Source: Mycolicibacillus parakoreensis
GTDB taxonomy: Bacteria; Actinomycetota; Actinomycetes; Mycobacteriales; Mycobacteriaceae
Direction: 5' to 3'
Length of the DNA stretch: 64,000 nt
NCBI RefSeq assembly: GCF_022370835.2
Contig: NZ_CP092365.1
Span: forward strand, 2,356,001-2,420,000
Position 1 is the stretch's first letter, and the number at the start of each line of letters is the position of its first letter. This document shows positions 51,372-58,891 of the stretch, piece after piece. Below the pieces are notes generated by a model that saw only the letters and a program-made list of their open reading frames with translations, had not been told where the DNA came from and did not search any database. A program made the translations under genes and the position numbers.

Positions 51372-51740
51372 ATGACCACCACCCACCCCGTCGACTCCAC
51401 CCGCCCTTCGATGGGCACCATCCCCAACGCGAACCTGAACCAGCTCATCGCCGCCACCGACGGCGCCCGCTGGGTCTCCCCGTGGGAGCCAAACATCGCC
51501 GGTGACGCCTCGCGCGTGTTCGCGCTGCCACCGGCCCGCGTCGAGTCCGATCCGCCCGTTGCCGCGCAGCTCTTCGGTGAAGTCACGACGGCGGGGACCG
51601 TTGCATGGGAGGTGTCGGTGACCGCTGAGCGTGAAGCCATCACCATCACCCCGCAACAGACCCGCGAGCTGGCGCGTGCGCTGATGGCCGTGGCTGACCA
51701 GTGGGTCGACGCCACCGACGAATGTCAGAGCGAGGTGTGA
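51372..51740 (+). CDS. Left-end satellite protein, family L copy 2
   Basis: 122 residues, homologue of 40652-40969, with a ~20-residue N-terminal extension (MTTTHPVDSTRPS). ARWVSPWE, TAEREAITITPQQTRELARAL conserved. No known family. First gene of element 2. Start at ATG 51372; the arm-type sites lie upstream of it. Confidence 0.7.
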   Translation: MTTTHPVDSTRPSMGTIPNANLNQLIAATDGARWVSPWEPNIAGDASRVFALPPARVESDPPVAAQLFGEVTTAGTVAWEVSVTAEREAITITPQQTRELARALMAVADQWVDATDECQSEV

Positions 51741-51742
51741 GC

Positions 51743-52034
51743 ATGAAGGCCATGAAGAAGATCATCGCCACCATCGCCGCACTGATCGCAGCACTCACGC
51801 TCGGTGCCGGTGTCGCCAGAGCCGAGCGTAGGCGCGGCGGAAGTCGGGGCGGTGGAAGCGCGACAGCGTTCCTATTACCGAATCTGGTAATAGCGGCTTC
51901 CGAAACCGGATGAATGAGTGCGGCCTCATCCTCGACGTCCTCGGCCTCAGCAGTTGGTAATGACGCGTTACCAAGGCACCGTGTTCGTGTGCGTGCCGCC
52001 GGGGTTCTGGCACAAGGTTGGCGGGATTCGGTAA
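51743..52034 (+). pseudogene. Broken copy of the secreted peptide gene
   Basis: The signal-peptide part is intact (MKKIIATIAALIAALTLGAG), but the mature part is replaced by about 130 bp. The C-terminal coding sequence (RYQGTVFVCVPPGFW, then GGIR) reappears at 51960-52034 in another frame. Compare the intact gene at 40993-41199. A 56-residue signal-peptide product could still be made (to 51913). Confidence 0.7.
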
Positions 52035-52076
52035 CCCACAGCCCACCGAAGCAATCAATGCTAGGAGTAGAACATC

Positions 52077-52235
52077 ATGGCCAAAGTATTCCGAACCACC
52101 CCGCAGGACGACGACGAGGCCGACGACCAGCCAGTGGTCCACCTAGACCTACGCGACGAGGGTGGGCAGCCAACAACCGAGCAGGCCAGCCAAGTAGCTA
52201 ACTTCATCTACGCCACCACGGACGACGACGAGTAG
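52077..52235 (+). CDS. Small acidic protein
   Basis: 52 residues, MAKVFRTTPQDDDEADDQ at the start and acidic TTDDDE end. AGGAG nine nt upstream of ATG 52077. Unknown; acidic DNA-mimic-like composition is common in phage regulators. Confidence 0.5.
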   Translation: MAKVFRTTPQDDDEADDQPVVHLDLRDEGGQPTTEQASQVANFIYATTDDDE

Positions 52236-52344
52236 CAACGTGGAGTAGTAGATATATTATCTCCGCGTACTTTTGCCCAGCGAGAGCGGCGAAGTCGGTA
52301 GGGGTCGGCTTACCCGACATCTTGTCTGGATGTCGGCGCAGATT

Positions 52345-52372
52345 GTAAATCGTTCAAATTTGAACGATTTAC
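52345..52372. repeat. 28-bp perfect palindrome
   Basis: GTAAATCGTTCAAA followed by its exact complement TTTGAACGATTTAC, no spacer. AT-rich in GC-rich surroundings. Operator or origin element. Confidence 0.75.
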
Positions 52373-52470
52373 CCGCCGCGGCTGCCGCTCTCTACGAGCT
52401 CTCTCGGCACCGCACCCCTGGGGGACGACCCCCGAGAGGGCAGGTGCGCGCCCCTCGGAGTCCACTAGCT

Positions 52471-52533
52471 AATTTTCACACACGGAACTCAGTACCCACT
52501 TGGGAAAAACTTAGAGAGAGAGATTTGCTTATG
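52471..52533 (+). other. Non-coding block shared with element 1 (5' block)
   Basis: Matches 41573-41636: TTTTCACACACGGAACTCAG, CACTTGGGAAAAAC, purine run, ATG at 52531. The ATG opens a 41-residue frame ending 52656 (SAGQSVI shared with element 1). Confidence 0.6.
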
Positions 52534-52646
52534 GACGACGAGTTGCATAGCAACCCTTTGCTAGGGTCACTCCCCCACCCTATATCCGCTGGTCAGAGCG
52601 TTATTCGCGTCGCAGTGTGTTTGCTGTACTTACTGACACATCGTCT

Positions 52647-52669
52647 AGTTCTGTAAACCCGCAGGTCAG
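52647..52669 (-). repeat. 23-bp block shared with element 1 in inverted orientation
   Basis: Complement of CTGACCTGCGGGTTTACAGA plus three bases (41429-41451 in element 1). GCCAGCAAACTT follows in both, also inverted. Confidence 0.65.
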
Positions 52670-52684
52670 GACGTTTTGCCGAAG

Positions 52685-52820
52685 TTTGCTGGCGCGGTCA
52701 CCGCCATGAGTCGGAGTCGAAATCACCAAACCAAGAGTGGGCAGACCTGCCCACTCTTGAAGAAGATCCGACGGCGAACACGCCGGCGAACCGAGCGAAC
52801 CTGGTGACCGCGCCAGCAAA
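52685..52820. repeat. Nested inverted repeats
   Basis: Outer pair TTTGCTGGCGCGGTCACC (52685-52702) and its exact complement (52803-52820), 100 bp apart. In the middle, CAAGAGTGGGCAG and its complement (52732-52759, 2-bp spacer). Cruciform-forming DNA; origin or packaging site candidate. Confidence 0.65.
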
Positions 52821-52821
52821 T

Positions 52822-52917
52822 GGTCCCGCTCAACCTCGGTTCTAATATCACCCAAGTCCGTCCCTGTGCCTTGCCACCGGGGCGGAGCGCACCATCAGGC
52901 AGAGCTATCCCCCAGGG
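52822..52917. other. Non-coding block shared with element 1 (3' block), candidate packaging site
   Basis: CCCTGTGCCTTGCCACCGGG and GAGCTATCCCCCAGGGG, matching 42007-42095. Directly abuts the 3' end of the connector gene at 52919. Confidence 0.55.
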
Positions 52918-52918
52918 G

Positions 52919-53365
52919 TCAGGCCAACAGCAAGAACCCGCAAGTGCAGTCATCGCCGGTTGTCTGCCAGGTGCAGCCGTTGACGTGGGGGTTCCATTCC
53001 GGCGTCACGTCGTAGTCCCAGGCCCCGGACAGCCCACGCAGGTCTCGGCACAGCTTCTGCAGGGCTTCAATCTCCGACGGCCACAGCAGCGGTCGGCGGG
53101 CATGGCGGGTGTCAATCGTCTGCCCGAACGGTCCTGCCACCTGCTCGACAATCGCCCCGTTGCCGGCGTCATTGCGCCGCAGGATGGCGCCACGCAGCAC
53201 AGCCTTGGCAGCAGCAGCGGTGTCGGCATCGAGGTCGTCAGCCTTGAGGCAGGGCGCTACCGATTTCGCCAGGGCCAGACCGTCGTCACACATGGCCTGC
53301 GCCTTGTCGTGCTCGATGTCGGCGAACGGCTCGAGGTCGCTCGGGGTGATGCTCAGCGGTGGCAT
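52919..53365 (-). CDS. Head-tail connector protein
   Basis: 148 residues from ATG 53365 (CAGGAGAGTCGCA upstream). AAAKAVLRGAILRRNDAGNGAIVEQ and AGPFGQTIDTRHARRPLLWPSEIEALQ are typical of mycobacteriophage head-to-tail adaptors (HK97 gp6-like fold). Positioned after capsid as in siphovirus head operons. It would join a satellite capsid to a helper tail. Confidence 0.8.
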   Translation of the reverse strand: MPPLSITPSDLEPFADIEHDKAQAMCDDGLALAKSVAPCLKADDLDADTAAAAKAVLRGAILRRNDAGNGAIVEQVAGPFGQTIDTRHARRPLLWPSEIEALQKLCRDLRGLSGAWDYDVTPEWNPHVNGCTWQTTGDDCTCGFLLLA

Positions 53366-53548
53366 TGCGACTCTCCTGGGGGTGCCCGATTCCGGCAGGT
53401 CTGCCGGAACCGGAGAACGGACGTTTGAGAACCCCCCGACCCGGCCCCCGAGGGAAACCACCAAACCAAGGCCAGGCCGGGGGGTCGATGCGAGCGGGGC
53501 GCAGCTCCGAGTTGCCCGGTTTCGGGCGCGGCCCCGCTCGCGGTCTAA

Positions 53549-54379
53549 CTAGCTGCTGGTGCCGTCGTCGACAGCCACCTTCACGATGCGGTCGGCGTGC
53601 ATCACGGCCCAGCCGATACGCCACGCGATGCGAACCCCAACGAGGTCGGCGCTAAAGAACGCGTCCTCGCTGCGGTCCAGGCGCACGTTGCCGGCGGCGC
53701 TCACGATGGCGGATTTGTCGACCACCAGCAGCTCCCCGGTGGAGACGTTGCTGTCGACCAGCACCGGCAGACCGAGGATGTTGCGCTGACCGGCCTCGAC
53801 ACCGGCGCCCAACAGGTTCTGCTCCGACGAGGTACCCGTCTTGAGCTTGCTCAGCGTCGCCCACGCGGTCGGGTGCGCGATGAGATGCGTCGCAGCACCA
53901 CCGTTGGACTCGATGTGCGCCACGGCGTCGACCAGCTCGTCGAGGTTCGACCCCACGGTGCCGCCGTCGTGAATCGAGGCGTTCAGCAGGCCGGTCGGGT
54001 CCGAAGCGTTGCCGATGAAGGCGCTATTGGCCTTCTTCGTGATGGCCCGCGACAACGACTGCGACACACTGGTAGCGGCTTCCGGCTGGGCCAGCAGCTC
54101 GCGGCTGTACTTGCCCAGCGCGCCGAGTTTGAACGTGCTGATGACGGCCTCACTGAACACCTGACCGGGGTCGCCGAAGGTGTCGCCCTCGTCGACAAAG
54201 GCCGGGGTGCCGTCGTCGGAAACGTAGGGGACGCGCACGCTCGGCTCGTCACCTTCGATGGTGCCGACCACGGTCGACGCGGCCAGCAGGAGGGCATCGC
54301 CGACGACATCGCCAGGCGCATACGCGGTGGTATCCGGTCGCCACGCGGCGGGGACATTGGTGGTGAGATTGGTTGCCAT
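53549..54379 (-). CDS. Major capsid protein, HK97-like
   Basis: 276 residues. Starts MATNLTTNVPAAWRPD with GDVVGDALLLAASTV, then VRVPYVSDDGTPAFVDEG, KYSRELLAQPEAA and LSRAITKKANSAFIG: the HK97-fold capsid pattern without the N-terminal delta domain, so a separate scaffold is expected (the next gene). Forms the satellite's own head shell. GGAGGC upstream of ATG 54379. The 183 bp to the connector has only a GC hairpin. Confidence 0.88.
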   Translation of the reverse strand: MATNLTTNVPAAWRPDTTAYAPGDVVGDALLLAASTVVGTIEGDEPSVRVPYVSDDGTPAFVDEGDTFGDPGQVFSEAVISTFKLGALGKYSRELLAQPEAATSVSQSLSRAITKKANSAFIGNASDPTGLLNASIHDGGTVGSNLDELVDAVAHIESNGGAATHLIAHPTAWATLSKLKTGTSSEQNLLGAGVEAGQRNILGLPVLVDSNVSTGELLVVDKSAIVSAAGNVRLDRSEDAFFSADLVGVRIAWRIGWAVMHADRIVKVAVDDGTSS

Positions 54380-54506
54380 GAAAAAGCCTCCAGGAATGAG
54401 AAATTACGGGTCTCGCGGTGACCGTCCTGCGGTCCTCCGTGTGCCCTCCTGGGGCTGTCGCGGGTGCGCCGTGGGCACCTGGCCCGGTGACGCACCCGCA
54501 ACCATT

Positions 54507-55001
54507 CTAGTCGATGTCAGCACCCATGACAGCCGCCGTCATGCGGTCCAGCGCGCTCGGGCCGGGACGCTCGACGTGCTGGCCCTCGGTTGGCACGTAG
54601 TTGCGGGGGGTGTTGGCCTCGAGTCCGAGTTCATCGCGCGCAGCCACCGCAGCGGCCTTCACAGCCTCGGCGTCGATTCCGCCGTCCTCGGTCAGCAGCG
54701 ATTCCAGGTCGGTGCCCGATGCCCAAATCGCCGACCCGACCCGCAGGTGTTCCCCGGCCAGGCGTTCGATTTCAGCTTTGCGGAGAGTGTTCAGACTCGC
54801 GGCCAGCTCGTCGCGTTCGGCTTCGACATCGCGCAGTCGCCGGCGATACCCGGCGGCTTCCCGGTTCGCCGACGTGGACTTATCCTCGCTTTGGCCTTTC
54901 TCGGCCTCGCTGGCGGGTTTTGTGTCCTCGCGGGTGTCCTTACCCTCGGTCTCGGGTGTTTGTTCGTCTGTGGGCTGCTCATCGTGCTTTGCGGCGGTCA
55001 T
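54507..55001 (-). CDS. Scaffold-like protein
   Basis: 164 residues, acidic N-terminus (EQPTDEQTPETEGKDTRED), a coiled-coil (GYRRRLRDVEAERDELAASL), and a C-terminal helix ending ALDRMTAAVMGADID. This layout is that of phage capsid scaffolds encoded just upstream of capsid. Unconserved in primary sequence. Confidence 0.75.
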   Translation of the reverse strand: MTAAKHDEQPTDEQTPETEGKDTREDTKPASEAEKGQSEDKSTSANREAAGYRRRLRDVEAERDELAASLNTLRKAEIERLAGEHLRVGSAIWASGTDLESLLTEDGGIDAEAVKAAAVAARDELGLEANTPRNYVPTEGQHVERPGPSALDRMTAAVMGADID

Positions 55002-55285
55002 TTGGTGTCCTCCTGGGTGAGTCGGTTCATCATTTTCTGTCGTTCGGCCCCATCGGCGAATGAGGCGTCGAGGGCGGTCCTGCCGAGCTGGCGAGCGACC
55101 TTCACGTCCAACGGCACCAACAGGTTCCGGTCGGTCGTGGTGATGTGCAGCGCGAGGCCCAGGCGGGCGTCGTCGAGCTTGTAGGCGGTCAGCGACACAT
55201 CGCGGGCATCGAGGATTTCGGCGCCCCGCAGGTCGACGCGCGCCGGGTCAGGCTGCGCTGGTTGGTCGGGTTGGGCGAATGGCAT
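54998..55285 (-). CDS. Hypothetical protein before scaffold
   Basis: 95 residues, ATG 55285 with GGAAGGAA upstream. Predicted mixed fold (DARDVSLTAYKLDDARLGLALHI, then VPLDVKVARQLGRTAL). No family; linked by ATGA overlap to the scaffold, so likely head-related. Confidence 0.6.
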   Translation of the reverse strand: MPFAQPDQPAQPDPARVDLRGAEILDARDVSLTAYKLDDARLGLALHITTTDRNLLVPLDVKVARQLGRTALDASFADGAERQKMMNRLTQEDTK

Positions 55286-55335
55286 TTTGATTCCTTCCGG
55301 GTTGCGGTTCCTTCGGATTCGTCGGCGCCTCTTGC

Positions 55336-55494
55336 TCACGGGTGCTCCTCCGGGGGTCGACTGCGGTCGGGGTGTCTTTCCCACCAGTTCCAGGTGCGCG
55401 AGACCTTTTTCGGCGCCTTCGCGGGTGGCGGTGGATTCCGGGACTTCCAGCGGTGTCGCGGCCAGTTGGGGCCGCGCTGACCGTGTTGCTTCAT
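55336..55494 (-). CDS. Satellite mini-protein, family W copy 2
   Basis: 52 residues, GPNWPRHRWKSRNPPPPAK and NWWERHPDRSRPP, homologue of 45600-45773. Overlaps the WhiB-like gene by 4 nt. Function unknown. Confidence 0.62.
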   Translation of the reverse strand: MKQHGQRGPNWPRHRWKSRNPPPPAKAPKKVSRTWNWWERHPDRSRPPEEHP

Positions 55495-55796
55495 CGTTTC
55501 GCCTTCCTCCGTTGCTTGGGACGTTCTCGGACTTCACCCGCAACCACCCCGTAGACGCGCTGCGCGGGCGGCAGGCTGTCCGCCCAGGCGCGACATGCCT
55601 CGATGGGCGGACACTGCCGACACAGCGCCAGCGCCATCGTTTGCCGGCGGCGCACTTCCTCGACCGGCTCATCGCGTTCGGCGGGGTCGAAGAGCCAGGC
55701 ACGCTTGGGGTGAGCACACGCGGCATCGAGGCGAGGTGTGTCGGCCAGGATTTCGCGGAGCAGGTCGACGGTGCCGGTGGGGTCGAGGCGGGTCAC
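55491..55796 (-). CDS. WhiB-like iron-sulphur protein
   Basis: 101 residues. Cysteines in DAACAHP and CRQCPPIEAC (Cx2Cx5C), then YGVVAGEV and a basic tail KQRRKAKR. Unlike the element 1 copy it lacks the extra cysteine domain. GTG at 55796 overlaps the nuclease stop. Could alter host transcription or division. Confidence 0.82.
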   Translation of the reverse strand: MTRLDPTGTVDLLREILADTPRLDAACAHPKRAWLFDPAERDEPVEEVRRRQTMALALCRQCPPIEACRAWADSLPPAQRVYGVVAGEVRERPKQRRKAKR

Positions 55797-56161
55797 TGAT
55801 CCACCCCCTGCCCGGTCAGTAGCGCCACCAGGTCGGCCAGTGTCATTGACACCCACTGCTGCATGGGGTCACCGACACGGCACCGTTTATGAACCACGAC
55901 GCCGACCAGGGCGTCGTCGTTGCCGGCCTCCAGCTGGGCCTCGCGGGTCCATGCCGGGAGGTCCAACCGCGAACAGTCTTTGCACTCGATAACGACGCGC
56001 TGGCCGTGAGCACGCACCCCGCTGATGTCGCCCCTGTCCTTGCTGCCATTGCGGGCTCGGCGCTCGATGCGGTCATCGTCGAGGGCGTATCGCAGGGCAG
56101 CTGCTATGAGTCCTTCGAAGCGAGTGCCGGCGGTCTTGGCCGACTTCCGGTTGCGGGTCAC
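55793..56161 (-). CDS. PD-(D/E)xK nuclease, Holliday-junction-resolvase-like
   Basis: 122 residues. Active-site pattern KDRGDISGV, then VVIECKDC, after an N-terminal GTRFEGLIAAALRYAL. Such proteins in mycobacteriophages are annotated as resolvases; they would process replication intermediates of the element. GTG at 56161 overlaps the upstream stop. Confidence 0.75.
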   Translation of the reverse strand: MTRNRKSAKTAGTRFEGLIAAALRYALDDDRIERRARNGSKDRGDISGVRAHGQRVVIECKDCSRLDLPAWTREAQLEAGNDDALVGVVVHKRCRVGDPMQQWVSMTLADLVALLTGQGVDQ

Positions 56162-56529
56162 CGTAGAGCCGCCGAGAACCGGATACCAACCGTTCCCCGG
56201 CCTTCCGGCGCCCATACCGACGTGTCGATATGCACGCGGATGCCGTCTGCTCGGGCGGCGGCGATGATGGCGGCCAGCTCATCACCATCCGCGCCGTACG
56301 GTTCCCAGAGCACGAACTGCTCGTTACGGTTCGCGTCGTTGTCGAGCCACATTGCGCCGTGGTCGTTCAGTCGAGAGCTGCACCAGCAGAGCGCATACCC
56401 GTAGTCGTTGCGGCATCGCTTACCGACAAGGTGGCGGGGGCATGTGATGAAGTCTGGCTGGGCGGGGGTCCAGCCAATCTCGGCGGCGCGTTGTTCACGG
56501 GCTGCGTAGGGGCTGAGTTTAGTTGTCAT
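56158..56529 (-). CDS. Hypothetical cysteine-containing protein
   Basis: 123 residues: CPRHLVGKRCRNDYGYALCWC (four cysteines, possible zinc) and a mixed C-terminal domain. ATG 56529 with AGGAGACACC. Unknown; next to the ATPase stop, 4-nt overlap. Confidence 0.6.
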   Translation of the reverse strand: MTTKLSPYAAREQRAAEIGWTPAQPDFITCPRHLVGKRCRNDYGYALCWCSSRLNDHGAMWLDNDANRNEQFVLWEPYGADGDELAAIIAAARADGIRVHIDTSVWAPEGRGTVGIRFSAALR

Positions 56530-57788
56530 CGGGGTGTCTCCTGGTCGTCGGTTTGGCCTTTGTTCTCTCCACCGGTTCCCACCGGTTCCCATCGGTTCCC
56601 GCCCGATTCCGGAACCGGTTCCCGGTTCCCGGTTCCCTTAAGAGGGGGAACCGGGGAACCGGTACCGGATGGACCGGAGTCGGTTCCCGGCGTGGGAACC
56701 GCTACGAGGTAGGTAATTCGGCCTTCCCTAAGTTCCCGAAACTGGTCAGATTCGAGCAGGCGGTTGATTGCCTCGAAGCCGTCCGCCCGCCGGATTTTGT
56801 GGCCATCGTTCTTCGCAGCCGCCAAGAGCCGAGACTTCGACTCAATCCGACTTTTGGGCTTCGCCAACGTGATGCCGTACAGAATGTCCATCAGTTCGGC
56901 GATGGGGTCAGCGCTAACGGCTGTCGGGCCGTCGTCGGGCTTCGGGGCACAGACCTGGGCGATGAGGTCAGGACCGGTGTCGTCCACTGTCAACGTGCCG
57001 GCGAACACCACGCCGGGTGTCTTGGTGGGCTTTCCGTGAATTCGCAGACGGCCAGGCCGGTCCTTAGTGACGAACAGGTTGGACCTGCCGCGCATCTGGC
57101 GACCGAACGCTTCCCGGTTCACCAGCATGAGGCGACATCCGTCCATGATGTTGCCCTTGTGGCCGGTGCCGTAGGCATCGCGGCGGCTTTCGTCGGTGCT
57201 TATGGGCATGTGGTCGCAGCCGACCACCGCCGAACCGCCCGCTTTGAAGGGCACAATCACCTGTTGCCGGAACGCTGACCAGCCGTCGATGTCCACCCTC
57301 TGTCCGTGCAACATGATGGCCTCGTTAATGCCGTCCAGGACCACCAGGGACGGGCGAACGTCGAGCAGCGGTGCCAGCCACCCCGGCCTGACTCCCTTAA
57401 TGGGGGCGACGAAATGAAGCCGTTCGGTCATGTCGTGGTCGGTTACGCCGAGCAGGCGCAGGCGCTCGACCGTCGAGGCAGGGTCGGACTCCTCGAAGTG
57501 GATATAGACAACCGTGTTGCGGCGGTTTAATTCGGCGGTGACGCACAGCAGCGCCAACCACGTTTTGCCGGCCTCGGTGCCGCCGAGAATCGAGTGCTCG
57601 CGGCCGGGATACAGAAACTGCACTCCATCCGAGCGGTACGCACCGATGGCCGGTTCCGGCGGAGTCACTTCGCCGCGTAGGTACGGACCGAGGTCGATAG
57701 GCTCCCACGTCGTCTCAACCGGTGGCGCGGGCTCATCCGGCAGCGGTGCGTCCGCCCATTGAGCCTCGAGGTCTTCCAAGGAGGTCAT
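56526..57788 (-). CDS. RepA-like AAA (RecA-fold) ATPase
   Basis: 420 residues. Walker A GGTEAGKTW at about 69-76, Walker B LVVLDGINE, and a conserved VVGCDHMPIS. Same family as the element 1 ATPase but little direct similarity. The C-terminal tail (PVPPLKGTGNREPVPE, GNRWEPVGTGG) is encoded by the repeat array. Probable replication initiator. Confidence 0.82.
   Translation of the reverse strand: MTSLEDLEAQWADAPLPDEPAPPVETTWEPIDLGPYLRGEVTPPEPAIGAYRSDGVQFLYPGREHSILGGTEAGKTWLALLCVTAELNRRNTVVYIHFEESDPASTVERLRLLGVTDHDMTERLHFVAPIKGVRPGWLAPLLDVRPSLVVLDGINEAIMLHGQRVDIDGWSAFRQQVIVPFKAGGSAVVGCDHMPISTDESRRDAYGTGHKGNIMDGCRLMLVNREAFGRQMRGRSNLFVTKDRPGRLRIHGKPTKTPGVVFAGTLTVDDTGPDLIAQVCAPKPDDGPTAVSADPIAELMDILYGITLAKPKSRIESKSRLLAAAKNDGHKIRRADGFEAINRLLESDQFRELREGRITYLVAVPTPGTDSGPSGTGSPVPPLKGTGNREPVPESGGNRWEPVGTGGENKGQTDDQETPR
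56573..56701. repeat. Iteron-like array inside ATPase gene (CGGTTCCC)
   Basis: Ten copies of CGGTTCCC or GGGAACCG in 129 bp: 56573, 56583, 56593, 56616, 56623, 56630, then inverted 56646, 56654, forward 56681, inverted 56694. Same gene position as the TGGTTGAA array in element 1, different sequence. Confidence 0.8.
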
Positions 57789-58108
57789 TTCGCAACCCCC
57801 TGCCGCTCGATGCGCGCACCGCTTTTGCGGGCGTCGGTGCGCCGCCGGATTTCGCTGGCAACCTGCGACCAGTCGGTAGAGGCTGAGATTGCATGGGATG
57901 CGGCGGCCTGTGCCTCCTGGGCGGTCTCAACCCGCAGAATGTGGTGTTGGGCTGCGTCGAGAATCGCGGCCCACTTCGCGGGGTCGGCGTCGGACAACGA
58001 CTGCCACGCAACAGTTCCGGCCATCGGAAACTCGCGGTCGGCTATCCACCGCTCGACCCACTGGTGGACCTCCCAGAAACTCACCTGTCGGGATGCAAGG
58101 GCACTCAC
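57785..58108 (-). CDS. DUF2742-like phage protein
   Basis: 107 residues with QVSFWEVHQWVERWI, DADPAKWAAILDAAQHHILRVET and DWSQVASEIRRR, the pattern of DUF2742 seen in mycobacterial prophages. Function unknown. 4-nt overlaps both sides. Confidence 0.7.
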   Translation of the reverse strand: MSALASRQVSFWEVHQWVERWIADREFPMAGTVAWQSLSDADPAKWAAILDAAQHHILRVETAQEAQAAASHAISASTDWSQVASEIRRRTDARKSGARIERQGVAK

Positions 58109-58374
58109 TTGGCCACCTCCGCTCGCCGGCGGCAGGTGGGGCCACGCATCGCCGCGATGCTCACCGGGTCAGCGAGCCAGCGTTTGCAGTCCAGGCACCG
58201 ACAACTCAGTCGGTAGCCCAGGCGCGCAGCCTCGGCGATGATCCATGCGTCGAGGCGTTCGTCAGCGGTAGGTGCCGCGTAACCGTCGCGTCGGATATAC
58301 TGGGAGACAGCGGTCGGTGCGGCGGTCCTGGTGGCGACATCAGGGCCGCCGGCCACTTTTCGGGGGGCACTCAT
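58105..58374 (-). CDS. DUF6011-like zinc mini-protein
   Basis: 89 residues with LSCRCLDCKRWLADPVSIAAMRGPTCRRR: CRC, CK and C ligands around a ADPxSI...GPxC motif as in DUF6011. Possible zinc-binding accessory protein; name from memory. Confidence 0.65.
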   Translation of the reverse strand: MSAPRKVAGGPDVATRTAAPTAVSQYIRRDGYAAPTADERLDAWIIAEAARLGYRLSCRCLDCKRWLADPVSIAAMRGPTCRRRAEVAK

Positions 58375-58697
58375 TTCGCACCACCCCGCAGCACGCGACT
58401 GACGGCGGTCTCGCCGGTCGGGTCGGCATAGCTGATGACCCTTGCGATGTCCGGGTTGAGCAGTGCGCGGCGACGTTGCTCAGCGGAGAGGACCGCCGAG
58501 TTGACCAGGAACGCCTCGAATGGGAACCCGTTCTGCTCGACGCGGCGCTTGTAGTCGCGCACCAGTCGAGACACCTTGCTCGGCGACATCGAGACGCCGC
58601 TGTCGGCCAGGAGCCGATGGGCGTGCCTTACCAGGGTCTCGGTGTTCGTACTTCCACCGGTTGCGGTTACGGCCATCAGGCCGGGGGGCGCAGGCAC
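58371..58697 (-). CDS. Hypothetical DNA-binding-like phage protein
   Basis: 108 residues, MSPSKVSRLVRDYKRRVEQNG resembles a helix-turn-helix. GTG 58697 overlaps the Xis stop (TAGTG); an internal ATG at 58676 is the alternative. Position equals replication-accessory genes in phiRv-type prophages. Confidence 0.6.
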   Translation of the reverse strand: MPAPPGLMAVTATGGSTNTETLVRHAHRLLADSGVSMSPSKVSRLVRDYKRRVEQNGFPFEAFLVNSAVLSAEQRRRALLNPDIARVISYADPTGETAVSRVLRGGAK

Positions 58698-58891
58698 TAC
58701 GCACCACCGCCGTATGGCTTCATTGCGGTGTCGATGTCGTTCAGGTCGACCCGGACCAGGCGCGCGCCCGACCTGTAGCCAGTCAAGCGACCGTCGGAGA
58801 TCATTTGGCGCACAGTGCGCTCGGTTACATCGAGATAGTCAGCCGCTTCTTTCAGCCGAACATAGCGGCGACCAACTTTGGTGCTGGGCAT
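58697..58891 (-). CDS. Excisionase-type DNA-binding protein (Xis 2)
   Basis: 64 residues, RLKEAADYLDVTERTVRQMISDGRLTGYRSG: MerR-like helix-turn-helix 17 family. GGGAG upstream of ATG 58891. First gene of the leftward cluster of element 2; works with integrase 2. Confidence 0.8.
   Translation of the reverse strand: MPSTKVGRRYVRLKEAADYLDVTERTVRQMISDGRLTGYRSGARLVRVDLNDIDTAMKPYGGGA

Larger units (their letters stand above)
52236..52918. other. Structured non-coding region of element 2
   Basis: About 680 bp without a firm gene. AT-rich start (TATATTATC at 52253), a 28-bp perfect palindrome, shared 5' block, an inverted 23-bp shared block, nested inverted repeats, and the shared 3' block before the connector gene. 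Counterpart of 41200-42225 in element 1. Confidence 0.6.
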
